Assembly (NCBI GenBank): GCA_938045585.1
Contig: CALIAU010000001.1
Coordinates: 186,001-250,000 of the forward strand
Source: an uncultured Saprospiraceae bacterium
GTDB lineage: Bacteria > Bacteroidota > Bacteroidia > Chitinophagales > Saprospiraceae
Reading direction: 5' to 3'
DNA: 64,000 nt
Shown here piece after piece: positions 26,801 through 37,500 of the stretch (position 1 is its first letter; each line of letters starts with the position of its first letter). The notes beneath the pieces were generated by a model that saw only the letters and a program-made list of their open reading frames with translations, was not told the origin of the DNA and did not search any database. Made by a program: the position numbers and the translations under genes.

Positions 26801-29351
26801 GGTTGCAGCAAAAGTGCTAATTCAGTTCAATTTTGACTGTCCATCCTTTTATGGTGCAGTAGGTGTCTATATAGATGCTCAAATTTTGAAAGGTGTAGTA
26901 GAATCAGAAATCTACATTGGTAAGAATTGTCCTTCAAGTCCAACAACGCCAAATGTTCACTGGAATGTAAGTGTTGGAAAGCCGGAAACACCTAATTATT
27001 TAATGTTAGACTTAGTTGTGATTCGGGCTGTTGTGACGAGTTATTTTATGATGGGTAATTTTGGTCTTCCATCAGATCTTCCAGAGCCATCAACTTACAC
27101 TAGTCTGTTTGGCTCAAATGCAGATGGTGTTAATACATCTGAAGTGGATAATAATCTTGATCAGGTTGATTTAGCGCATCCAGATATTTTTTCTGGTAAA
27201 GGAATGGCCTTAGGTCTTGGCTTTGCATTTAACGTGCACCTTAAGTTTTTATTTATGTATGCAAATGTTGGAGGTGGATTTGGTTTCGATATTTTACTTA
27301 ATAAATTAGCGCAATCAGCATGTACAGACGGGCTTGGTTTTAAAGGATGGTACGCAAAAGGTCAAGCTTGGATGTTTGTTACTTTTGGAGTGGGTGTAGA
27401 ATTTAAAATTTTTGGAAGGCTGATAAATTACGATGTCTTAAGCGCTAAAATGGGAGCCTTGCTAGAACTGGAAGGACCAAATCCATTCTTTGCACAAGGA
27501 AGGGTTGATGTGGAATTTCAAATTTTAATGATTAAAGCAAAGACTCAGTTTAAGGCAAAAATTGGCACACCACTAGAAGAATATCTTAGTCCGAGTTGTG
27601 CAGATGAACTTGGCTCAATTAGTGAAGATGTAATTGCAGAAATAGTACCCACCTTACCTAAGGTTGACGGAAAAATACCGGTACAGTCTCTTATTGATCT
27701 TGAATTAAATTTTGTTCCAAATACCGTGGCACCAGTAACTGTAAATGGTAAAACTAAAGAATATAGAGTAGGGGTTATAAAAGAGTACATACATAATAGT
27801 AGCGTATTAAATAGACATGATTATAAGAATCATGCAGGTTTAGCAATTCCAATAAAAACGAGTGTGCAGAATAGCGACAGTAATGAGTTGTCTTTGATGG
27901 ACACAAAAAATACTTCGTACACATGGGATGATACGCCTATAGCTTTTTCAGCCTCATATATCAATTATAATGGGGATAGGCAGCCAAAGCTAAGAATACG
28001 TCCTAATAATTACCTTCCTAGTAATTCTAAAATACGTGTCTCAGGAGTAGGAATGCTTTCAAGAACAGGGTTTTGGGATGCTTGGGTTGAAGAGATAAAA
28101 GCAATTCGTCCGAGTCCTTTGGTTGCCGAGTTTGAAACAGCTGATTATGACCCTCAAGTTGACTTTGTTCTTGAACAGGAAGATATATACCTAAGCTACC
28201 CAGTAAAAAATATGAAGAACTTTTATAAAGATGAGTTTAATCAAACAATTCCTGGTTATGCTGGAAAGCCAGCTTACTGGTTAACACTAAATGGTGATAA
28301 AAGTAAAATTTGGGACCCAGAATACTTACCAGATGGGTATAGTCCAAAGTTGCGTTTTATTGATAAAGCAACTGGCCAACAGGTCGGCGATTATCTTGAC
28401 TTAAAAGTAAAGAAATTATCTACAGGTAAGGATGTAATCTATTTTTCTAAGAATGAAGAATTGGAATTGAGTAAAACGTACACGTTTCAACTAATATATC
28501 CACCTGAAATGCATATTGATGAAATACCTGATTGTTATGGCTTGGGATGTTATGATGAAGGCGGGTATACCGGAGGATATACCTACGATACAACATATAT
28601 AGTAAATCCAGATTTCGGAGCAGACATGATTATTTATGAAATGGATTTTGAAACGAGTAAGTATCAAACTGTACAAGATAAAATAAATAACATAGCACAA
28701 CTAACGGGAGTATATTACAACAATAATGATTCTAATTGGTCCTCAAATGATAATATTCAAGCAGTATTTACTACGGACGAAGAATTCAGCTCTTTGGAAA
28801 ACGTGGGTATAAGACAGTTTGAGATGAATGCCTTCCCTGGACATGCAAAGATAGGTCCCTTGCTTAGATGGGAGGTAAATAAATTACCTGTAAACCAGAC
28901 CTATACGTCTCTATTATTTAATGACACGGAAAGTTGTCTCGGTGAGGTGTTTGGATGGTTAGAGAATGATCATCCGCGAGAATCTATAAGCTATGGAGCT
29001 CTAAGTATAGCAATGGTATTTCATCTTGAGACACCTAATCGCATGTTTGAAATGCACATTGATGCAATAGAATATATTCTTAACAATGGTACCTGTGTGC
29101 CGTCCTGGCAGTCAGCTTTTTTGAATGGATTGTTCCAATTTCCTGAAGACGATAGGGTAAATGATGTGTATGAAATAGCACTTAAATATCATGTGCCTTG
29201 GGAAGAAGGATATACAGTAAACGATTTGAACGAGCTGGAAAATATGAGGTATAAAGAAAGTTTCTTCGATTTAGAGATCCTGAATATAGAATCAGCTCAA
29301 ACGGCACCACCTAATAATCCAATTCCACCAAATGGAACGAGTAGTTTTTGA
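23823..29351 (+). CDS. Giant exported beta-rich protein, family unrecognised
   Basis: 1842 aa. The N-terminal 38 residues form a long signal peptide (hydrophobic WCFLGFLLCLQLPSFAT). An early stretch (about 85-175) is helical and charged. Most of the protein then consists of alternating hydrophobic/polar beta-strands with Gly-rich turns, for example GKGMALGLGFAFNVHLKFLF and YANVGGGFGFDILL near residues 1130-1165. There is no obvious enzyme motif, repeat signature or T9SS C-terminal domain. I suspect kinship with the large TANFOR-type Bacteroidota surface proteins but cannot confirm it. It is followed 10 bp later by the 723-aa Fn3 gene, so they are probably co-transcribed. An Asp/Asn-rich C-terminal region precedes the final PPNNPIPPNG tail. 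Confidence 0.8.
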   Translation: MHLINYILNIPGIEKIKKTLQWCFLGFLLCLQLPSFATNPIDSLHAEALGIHPLPLIESNSIVPETVDPFLSRTKSDIHISEIPGGIEPLQKSMDQLASQLEKNIYEKIKSSLESETEMNSEQIAELFSQKYRSELLAMPVINGDQDDLRIGTTADKIAEYKTAVGDARKVINAAICSGNFLSKLTGDQDLITLPICIGTGGLSSGSNIPDCVPGIGGEQEPTAPPGFRATMVISEIKLFSNYTQLHVYVMIESAILGDTPLIFYSPDLKYSSTSGIIGDAFIGLMADFPVHFFEGKVVLNFKKGTQGLASDPQSYSEGSFVEVACNGVENLAIAGDVIFSRDWIRPPTVNGTSTGRITSTFAVQNLKKPSELFVQLSIPAFEIKGVPDYVWEASDMSLDFSEIVSPAFITGKTQIDYQTMMPNGTMDVKSHILDGTNALWKGFHAGRIGVTIPRQLTEGANNQNDIKIYVDNLIIDGNGIGGKAVVESAPLLAFGEANMNGWGIALDNMSFVIVHSTDWQVVFDGKIYVPLFADKNNQTNNRNENDAIAYTAEIDPQNGYNFYASLTTDKNIPAWIANAEIKSTSFLQFGYNTQDQKMEFTAHVDANISIDGKMTQNMDINLPTVGIRNLQIANHGTTKLQFGSIELIDLGAVDLGFLKLEMDVNGGTAGNGSPEGRAYADGVYERADIDFFLKVTVAIGEDLTGTGGFVAEGKLEESTIAGGLDKWLKNDLRLKTVHVIAEEVIPGISYFEAFLEFYKETEFGPNEQNWGNGFRAFAIIRPKALFGELRAVAQFGSIPQAGGDKKKYFMIDAAAEFTPGLPLSPAISIIGFGGGCYFNLERPSATQAFNQIALDSEDNDFLTEYGATLSGVTLSPTNSSTTVFGFMASVVLTNPDPSGGAVGDGMPTAYTVNVEFGMQFSETTNGNKKWGIDLIYFMGSGKFFDKVDFGIVPLDFGDPSDPNAATTGVMVGEPASYIHNMVTQDPNLPDCMVAAKVLIQFNFDCPSFYGAVGVYIDAQILKGVVESEIYIGKNCPSSPTTPNVHWNVSVGKPETPNYLMLDLVVIRAVVTSYFMMGNFGLPSDLPEPSTYTSLFGSNADGVNTSEVDNNLDQVDLAHPDIFSGKGMALGLGFAFNVHLKFLFMYANVGGGFGFDILLNKLAQSACTDGLGFKGWYAKGQAWMFVTFGVGVEFKIFGRLINYDVLSAKMGALLELEGPNPFFAQGRVDVEFQILMIKAKTQFKAKIGTPLEEYLSPSCADELGSISEDVIAEIVPTLPKVDGKIPVQSLIDLELNFVPNTVAPVTVNGKTKEYRVGVIKEYIHNSSVLNRHDYKNHAGLAIPIKTSVQNSDSNELSLMDTKNTSYTWDDTPIAFSASYINYNGDRQPKLRIRPNNYLPSNSKIRVSGVGMLSRTGFWDAWVEEIKAIRPSPLVAEFETADYDPQVDFVLEQEDIYLSYPVKNMKNFYKDEFNQTIPGYAGKPAYWLTLNGDKSKIWDPEYLPDGYSPKLRFIDKATGQQVGDYLDLKVKKLSTGKDVIYFSKNEELELSKTYTFQLIYPPEMHIDEIPDCYGLGCYDEGGYTGGYTYDTTYIVNPDFGADMIIYEMDFETSKYQTVQDKINNIAQLTGVYYNNNDSNWSSNDNIQAVFTTDEEFSSLENVGIRQFEMNAFPGHAKIGPLLRWEVNKLPVNQTYTSLLFNDTESCLGEVFGWLENDHPRESISYGALSIAMVFHLETPNRMFEMHIDAIEYILNNGTCVPSWQSAFLNGLFQFPEDDRVNDVYEIALKYHVPWEEGYTVNDLNELENMRYKESFFDLEILNIESAQTAPPNNPIPPNGTSSF

Positions 29352-29361
29352 TTAAATAATA

Positions 29362-31533
29362 ATGAATATGAAGATGCTATCCTATTTGAAAATTTCCTTA
29401 TTTGTAATATCTGCGTTGGCTGCAAATGGACAAGCAATACAAGATACTACTGTAGGTAAAGAAATTGGTGTCAGACTTTTAGCATTTACTACGGGTGATT
29501 CCATAATTGTAAGATGGGCACCTATGGATTTATATGCATGGCATTATGCTAATGAACACGGTTATACTCTTGAACGCCAAACTGTGAAGGAGAATAATAA
29601 AATATTTACTGAGCAAGAACGAGAAAACACATCAGTTAATTTAGGGGTTTTTAAGCCGCTAGATTCACTTAGTTGGCAAAATAATCTCAATGAAAATGAC
29701 AAATGGGAAACGCTCGCTGCAGGGTCTTTGTATGGGGATTTCAATACCTTTGAACCTGGTGTAGCTCCAGGTAGTCTAACCGATATAGAAAATCAAGCAA
29801 TTGCTACAAACAATAGATTTACATTTCATTTTATTGCATCTACACACTCCATGCCAGCAGCAAAAAAATTAGGAGAAGTGTTTGTCGATTACAATGTACG
29901 TCCCGGTGATTCGTATTTATATAAAATATCTTTCAATGAGTCAGGGGACAATTTTTTCGCTCTCAAAGGTGATAGTTACTTAGTCTCTGAAAATAGCCTA
30001 GAAAAATTACCCTTTGTGGACTCCTTGGAAATCACATGTGAAGATAGCATTGCTACTTTAAAGTGGAATACATTTAGAACACATCATCAGTATATGAGTT
30101 ATGATGTATTTAAATCTAATGAAAGAGACGGAACTTATACGCTGATTAATACTGCGCCAGTTGTTTCAGGCAAAGTGGATGATTTTCAAACTTCCTACAC
30201 GGATTCATTGGCGAATAACATAGACTCCGTTTTTTACAAAGTACAAGGAAGAACACCTTTTGGTTTTGTCGGCCCTGAATCAGATGTTATTGCTGGTAAG
30301 GGTCAAGAAAAGAATTATATATCACGATCCGTAATCCGCATCTCTGAAGAAATAGAACCAGGTAAAGTAATAATTGGCTGGGAAAGTGACCCGGAAAATG
30401 ATCAGTTCATTAAGGGATTTAATATTCATATCGCAAACACCTACGGTGAACAAACCTACTTGGCAAATGAGGAGTTAATACCTCCTACCCAACGACAATA
30501 TCTCATAGAGAATGCACCGAGGTCTTCTTATATACAAGTAGAAACAGTGACACTCAAAGATGAACGGTTTTTGTCCATCGCTCGTTTAGTCAGTCTAAAT
30601 GATCAAGAAGCTCCAGCAAAACCAGAGGGTCTTAGCTGCTTGTTAGATACAATAAATAATGTTGTAGAACTAGAATGGAAGTGGGGCGAAGAGGTGGATA
30701 TCGATGGCTATCATGTGATGGCATCTTGGTCAGACAATAATGACTTCCATAATATTTCTGATAGCTTAATCCGTGTTGCACGCTATACCTTCCCTGTGGA
30801 CGCAAGACGTAATGGTGAGGAGTTTTACTTTAGTTTAAGAGCAACGGACTTTAGAATGAATGATTCAGAATACTCTGATGCTTGTAAAGTAAACTTTCTT
30901 GACGTAGTTCCTCCATCCAAAGCACTCATAAGAACCTTGCATGAAGGGAGTTCTGATATCTCTTTTGAATGGGCAAGTAGTCCTTCACCTGATGTAGAAA
31001 AACACCTGATATATAGAAAATCGCAAAGAAATAATATATGGTTGCTTATAGGCGAAGATTCTACTAACATAGATATAGCTCTCTTTAAAGATAGCCTTGG
31101 ATTACAAAAGAATATTGTCTACCTCTATAAAATTGATGCAGTTGATAGGGCTGGAAATATAACTGCTTCTGAAACCAAAAAAGGTAAAATATGGGATGAC
31201 AAACTCAGCGAAAAAATCGCTCATTTTAATTTGAAGGACGCCTCAGACAAAGGAAAAACCAAACTTAAGTTGTCTTGGAAATATTTCCCTCCACAATTGC
31301 TTGATAAAATGACGATTTACAGATCTACAGATACCGAGAATTGGGAAACCTATCGAATTCTTAAACAACAAGACTTATTGGACATTTCTAACAATATTTC
31401 TACTGGTTTAAATGAATATGAATACGTAGATAATTTAGTTGAACAAAAAGTTCAATATAAATATAAAGTGAAAGCAAAACTTATAAATGGATCTAGTTCA
31501 CCCATGTCGAATACCAAAAGCATTCAACTCTAA
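29362..31533 (+). CDS. Fibronectin type III repeat exported protein
   Basis: 723 aa with a signal peptide ending near NGQA (residue 25). An N-terminal domain (about 30-215) has IIVRWAPMDLYAWHYANEHG, typical of a large uncharacterised Bacteroidota Fn3 protein family. It is followed by about five Fn3-like modules (about 220-310, 325-410, 420-515, 520-615, 635-723) seen from ATLKWN, VIIGWES, VELEWKW, ISFEWA and LKLSWK strands with paired YKV/YKI edge strands. No T9SS sorting tail. Tight spacing on both sides (10 bp upstream, 33 bp downstream) places it in the same operon as the 1842-aa and SprB-repeat genes. Met3 or Met5 are alternative starts. Confidence 0.88.
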   Translation: MNMKMLSYLKISLFVISALAANGQAIQDTTVGKEIGVRLLAFTTGDSIIVRWAPMDLYAWHYANEHGYTLERQTVKENNKIFTEQERENTSVNLGVFKPLDSLSWQNNLNENDKWETLAAGSLYGDFNTFEPGVAPGSLTDIENQAIATNNRFTFHFIASTHSMPAAKKLGEVFVDYNVRPGDSYLYKISFNESGDNFFALKGDSYLVSENSLEKLPFVDSLEITCEDSIATLKWNTFRTHHQYMSYDVFKSNERDGTYTLINTAPVVSGKVDDFQTSYTDSLANNIDSVFYKVQGRTPFGFVGPESDVIAGKGQEKNYISRSVIRISEEIEPGKVIIGWESDPENDQFIKGFNIHIANTYGEQTYLANEELIPPTQRQYLIENAPRSSYIQVETVTLKDERFLSIARLVSLNDQEAPAKPEGLSCLLDTINNVVELEWKWGEEVDIDGYHVMASWSDNNDFHNISDSLIRVARYTFPVDARRNGEEFYFSLRATDFRMNDSEYSDACKVNFLDVVPPSKALIRTLHEGSSDISFEWASSPSPDVEKHLIYRKSQRNNIWLLIGEDSTNIDIALFKDSLGLQKNIVYLYKIDAVDRAGNITASETKKGKIWDDKLSEKIAHFNLKDASDKGKTKLKLSWKYFPPQLLDKMTIYRSTDTENWETYRILKQQDLLDISNNISTGLNEYEYVDNLVEQKVQYKYKVKAKLINGSSSPMSNTKSIQL

Positions 31534-31566
31534 GCGAATTTGATTTTACTACCAAAATGCAACAAC

Positions 31567-34500
31567 ATGAAAATTACTAATCTATTCATACTAAGCTGCT
31601 TAATGTTTGTTTCTACTTTGCTCAGAGCACAAGAGCCAATCACCTGTAAGCTAGGAAATCTCGTACACAATACATGTAATGGTGACGAACATGGACTGAT
31701 AGAAATGTTTGCTGGTGGAGGAGTTGGTCAACCCTATAGCTTTGACATTGGGAATGGAGCTCAGGGTGATGGATTATTTACAGATTTAGCAGGAGGAACG
31801 TATTCTATTACAGTAACAGATGATGCAGGAAATGAAACGGTATGTGATCCAATAGTATTAATAGATCCAGATCCTATTAGCTATGAAATATTGAGTGTCA
31901 CACCTGACAATTGTTTAGATGGTAGCGGTGGGTTTGAACTTACTGCCAGCGGAGGAACTGGTGAACTAACTTACATAGTAAATGGTGTGCAAAATAATGA
32001 TGGAGTCTTCACTAACTTTGGAACTGGTACATATCAAGTCGAAGTACAAGATGAAAATTTATGTAATATTTTTACTGATGATATAGTAATTACAGGCCCT
32101 TCTTTATTACTTAATTGTGCTGATGTTGAATCTGAATCAATAGAATGTTTTGGTGAAAATGATGGATCAATTACCATAACTGCTGAAGGTGGAACGCCAC
32201 CGTATACATATATGGTGAATAACGATACAAATACAACTGGCGTATTCAATGGATTAGGCCCAGGTATTTATACTGTTTCAATTAGTGACGCAAATGATTG
32301 TACACAAGTTTGTGCGGAATTGGAATTGTTTGAAGCGGAAGAAATTGAATGTATTATATTATCCTCGAATACAGTAAGTTGTATTGGAGCGGATGATGGT
32401 GCTATAACAGCAATGGCATCTGGAGGGTCAGGATCTTTATTATATGCAATCGATACGGATACAACCAGTACTGGAATATTTGAAAATCTAGAGGCAGGGA
32501 ATTATACAGTGCATGTTATTGATGCTATCTCAGATTGCGTAGTGGAATGTTCAGAAGTACAGCTTTCTGAACCAGCGGCTATCGTGTGTAATGTGCTTGA
32601 AGTAAACAATATTACTTGTGATGGAGTAGGTAGTGGTTCTATTATTGTATCTGCATCTGAGGGAGTTCCTCCATATAGCTATTCAAATGGTATTACGACG
32701 AATACTACAGGTGTCTTTGAAAATCTTTCAATTGGAGATTACCTTATTACCATCACAGATGAAAATTTGTGTGAAACAATCTGTGATGAAATTACAATTG
32801 TAGAACCTGAAGAATTGGCTTGTGGAGATATAGTTGTGACTGACATAAGTTGCTCCCAAGCCAATGATGGTATGATTACATTGTCTGCAACCGGTGGTAC
32901 TGCTCCTTATACTTTCTCCAACGTTTTGACAACAAATCAAACGGGTGTTTTTACAAATTTGGGTATGGGCACCTATTCTATGAGTATTACAGATGCTGCA
33001 GGTTGCTTTATTTTTTGTGGTCAACATTCTATTTCATCCCCTAGTATTCTAAACTATACAGTGGAGAGTACGAATGCAGTAAGTTGTGCTGGAGAATCTG
33101 ATGGTTCAATAATTGTTCAATCTACAGGAGGAACTGCACCATATAGTTACACCTTAGGAAACATAACAAATGTAACAGGAGAATTTACTGGTCTTTCAGC
33201 TGGAGTGTATATGATTGAAATCACAGATGCGAATGGCTGTATTTTGGAAACGAGCGCCATCGTTCTAGAAGATCCGAATGCCCTAAGCTGCATGATTGAA
33301 TTCAGTAATGATGTTAGTTGTTTCGGTTTAGCAGATGGAGAATTTCAAGTAGGAGCCAATGGAGGAACAGCTCCATACAGCTACTTCTTAAACGGTAATA
33401 TAAATACATCAGGAATTTTTACAAATCTGGATGAAGGAACATACGTAATAACCATTAGCGATTCCAATGGATGTACAGCAGAATGTGAGGTAATTACAAT
33501 AAGCCAGCCAGAAGAATTAGTATGTGATATTCTTTCTGTAACTAACATCACTTGCTCTGGTGCATCCAATGGTTTAATAGAAATAATAGGACAGGGCGGA
33601 ACAGCTCCCTATAGTTATACAGATGGGAATACAACAAATAGCACAGGAATATTTTCCAATCTACTGGCGAATACCTATACGATAACTATCACGGATGCGA
33701 ATCTGTGTGAGACAAGCTGTGAGGCAATTGTAATTGACGAACCTGCGGAATTAACTTGTGGCAACGTAGAATTGACAGATGTAAGCTGCGCCAATGGCAA
33801 CGATGGCTCCATCGTGATAGAGCCAACAGGAGGTACAGCTCCGTTTAGTTTTACAAATTTAATAAGTACAAATACAACTGGCGTATTCGATGGACTATCA
33901 ACAGGCTCATATTCAATAATAGTTACGGATGCGAATGGCTGTGAATTAAGCTGTGGACCATATGCATTAGATGATCCAGAATTTCTTTCTTACGAGCTTG
34001 TTGACCTAAACACGATAAGTTGCGCCAACGGTACAGATGGTCTTATAGAGATTGCTGCCAATGGGGGAACTGCGCCCTATTCATATGCTTTAGGTGGAGT
34101 GGTAAATACCACGGGCCTATTTGCAGATCTAACAGCGGGTTCATACGTAATAACTATCACAGATGCGAATGGCTGTGTATTGGAAACGAACGCCATCGTT
34201 CTAGAAGATCCGAATGCCCTAAGTTGCTTGATTGAATTCAGTAATGATGTTAGTTGTTTCGGTTTAGTAGATGGAGAATTTCAAGTAGGAGCCAATGGAG
34301 GAACGGCTCCATACAGCTACTCCTTAAACGGTAATATAAATACATCAGGAATTTTTACAAATCTGGATGAAGGAACATACGTAATAACCATTAGTGATTC
34401 CAATGGATGTACAGCAGAATGTGAGGCAATTACAATAAGCCAGCCAGAAGAATTAGTATGTGATATTCTTTCTGTAACTAACATCACTTGCTTTGGTGCA

Positions 34501-37500
34501 TCCAATGGTTCAATAGAAATAATAGGACAGGGCGGAACAGCTCCCTATAGTTATACAGATGGGAATACAACAAATAGCACAGGAATATTTTCCAATCTAC
34601 TGGCGAATACATATACGATAACTATCACGGATGCGAATCTGTGTGAGACAAGCTGTGAGGTTCTGGTTCAAGAACCTAATGAACTAAGTTGTGATCTTAT
34701 AGAATTTGAAAACATTTCCTGTTTTCTTGGATCGGATGGATCTATTACTGCAACTGCTATTGGTGGTACAGCTCCCTACGTATATGAAACAAATGGTGAC
34801 ATAAATACGGATGGTATATTTACAGGTCTGCAAGAAGGTACTTATATCATTACGATTACAGATTCTAATAATTGTACAGTGGACTGCAATGCTATTACAC
34901 TTACGCAAGCTGAACAATTGACCTGTAGTGTTATCAGTACATCCAACACAAGCTGTGAAGAAAATAACGGTAGTATAGTGGTCGAGGCATTAGGAGGTAC
35001 ACCACCATATGCTTACACAACAGGTTCTATAACAAATACGGATGGGATTTTTAGTAATCTTTCAGCAGGGATCTATAATATTTTAATTACAGATGGAAAT
35101 AATTGTCAGGTAAGCTGTGATGAGCTAGTAATTTCAAACCCCGAAATGCTGCTTTGTAACCTACAGTTTACGTCCGATGTATCCTGTTTTGGAGGATCGG
35201 ATGGTTCAATAGTTGTTCAGGGCTCGGGTGGAACTGCACCTTACATCTTCAGTAATGGTATAACTACGAACATGACTGGAGTATTCACTGGAATCACTGC
35301 TGGAGTATATTCCATAAGCGTCGTGGATGCAGATGGCTGTGAGTCAAATTGTGGTGGAGTAATTGTAGGTTCGCCTGAGCTTCTGGTTTGTGATAGCGCT
35401 ATTGCAACTGATATTTCTTGTGCAGGTTTCCAAGATGGAACTATCACTATACAAGCATCAGGCGGCACGTTTCCTTACGTGTATGCGATCGGGAATATTG
35501 TAAACAGTGATGGCGTGTTTGCTGACTTAGATGCTGCAACGTATGTAGTACAGATTATTGATGCAAATGGATGTGAAGTACAATGTGATCCTCTCACAAT
35601 TAACGATGTGGAATCATTAGTGTGTAATGTAGAAACAGTTGCTAATGTAACTTGCTTTGGTGAATCAGATGGAACGATTAGTTTGTTTGCTGAAGGTGGA
35701 GTAGCTCCCTATATTTATTCAAATGGCATAACAAGTAATACGACAGGTGAATTCGAAAACCTAGAACCTGCTAATTATGCAATTACTCTTACGGATGCAA
35801 ATGGATGCATACATATATGTGATGATATTCTCATACTCGAACCAAGTATTCTAGAATGTAACTTGATAGAAGCAACAACGCTGAACTGCTTTGGTGCTGA
35901 AAATGGAAGTATAACAGTCGAAGCGACAGGAGGAACTTCTCCTTATTTGTACAATTTAAATGGACAGATAAATTCTACAGGTATATTTACTGGATTAATT
36001 GCAGACACCTATGTAGTAACTATCATAGACGCCAATGATTGCGAGGTAGCGTGTGATGAAATAGTAATAGAAGAACTAGAGCCTCTCATCTGCGATATCC
36101 TCGACGTTACAGGAACTAGTTGTGGTGAGAACAATGGTTCAATTGTAGTGACTGCAAATGGGGGACTTGTTCCTTATACCTACTCTAATGGAGTAGAAAC
36201 AAATACCACTGGTGAGTTTTTAGGTTTGTTTGCTACAACTTATCTTATAGAAATTGTAGATGCAAATGGATGTTCAGTCGTTTGTAATGAAGTTGTAATT
36301 ACCAATCCAGAGATGCTTAGTTGTCAACTCATTCAAACATCCAATGTTTCCTGTTTTGGTGATTCTGATGGTCTTATTGAAGTGCTTGCAGAGGGGGGAC
36401 TAGCGCCTTACACATACTCTAATGGCATAACAACAAATAATACTGGTCTATTTGATGGCTTACCTGCAAATGAATATATAGTGACTGTAATCGATGCGAA
36501 TAATTGTACGGTCCAATGTGTTTCAGTTATAATTGATCAACCGGAACAATTAACATGTGAATTTATCGACCTGCAACATATTACTTGCAATGGGAGCGAT
36601 AACGGCGCACTTACAGTTGAAGCATTTGGAGGTTATGCACCCTATGTTTATAGCTTGGGATCTATAACGAATTCTGATGGTCTTTTTACAAACTTGTCTT
36701 CTGGATCCTATGTTATAAACATAATAGATGCGAATGGATGCACAGTCGAATGTGATCTTATTCAAATTGAAGAAGCAGAACCATTGTCTTGCAATGTCAT
36801 CAGTACAAATGGTACCTCTTGTGATGAGGATACAGGGTCCGTTATTGTAGAAGCTAGTGGAGGAATAGGGCCATATATTTACTCGATAGGTTCGGAGTCA
36901 AATGCCACAGGTGTGTTTACTGGTCTTCCGGCCGGTAGTTTAACAATAGTGATTTTTGATGCCAACGGTTGTAGTGTGGAATGTGCAGAACTAGTTATCA
37001 CTACGCCAGAATTACTTATGTGTAATGTGCTTGAAACGAATCTTGCTACATGTAATGGTGCAGATGGCAGCTTAGTTGTTTCTGCAGAGGGGGGATTAGC
37101 TCCTTATAGTTATTCCTTAGGATCTGAAACAAATACAACAGGTGCATTCTCAGGATTAACCGCTGGTCTTTACATAGTAAGTATAACAGATGCAAATGAT
37201 TGTACCATAGAATGTGCGGCAATTGATCTCGGCTTTACAAATACTTTAGCTTGTGAAATTTTAGATGTCCAGGATGTAAGCTGCTATGGAGCAGAAGATG
37301 GAACTGTTTCAATGCAGGCTACGGGTGGAATAGCACCGTATTCTTATATCTTAGGATCTACTACCAATGCTACCGGTGTATTTACTGGATTACCAGTAGG
37401 TGAATATCAAATAATAGTCAGCGATGCAAATAACTGTGAACTAGAGTGTGATATAGTTACAATAGAACAACCGGCGCCCTTAAGTTGTGAATTTATAGCT

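Noticed and set aside
15214-29351. Antisense open frames of 60-150 codons over the giant genes
   Set aside because: Shadows of long, biased coding sequence; no start context and no recognisable proteins.
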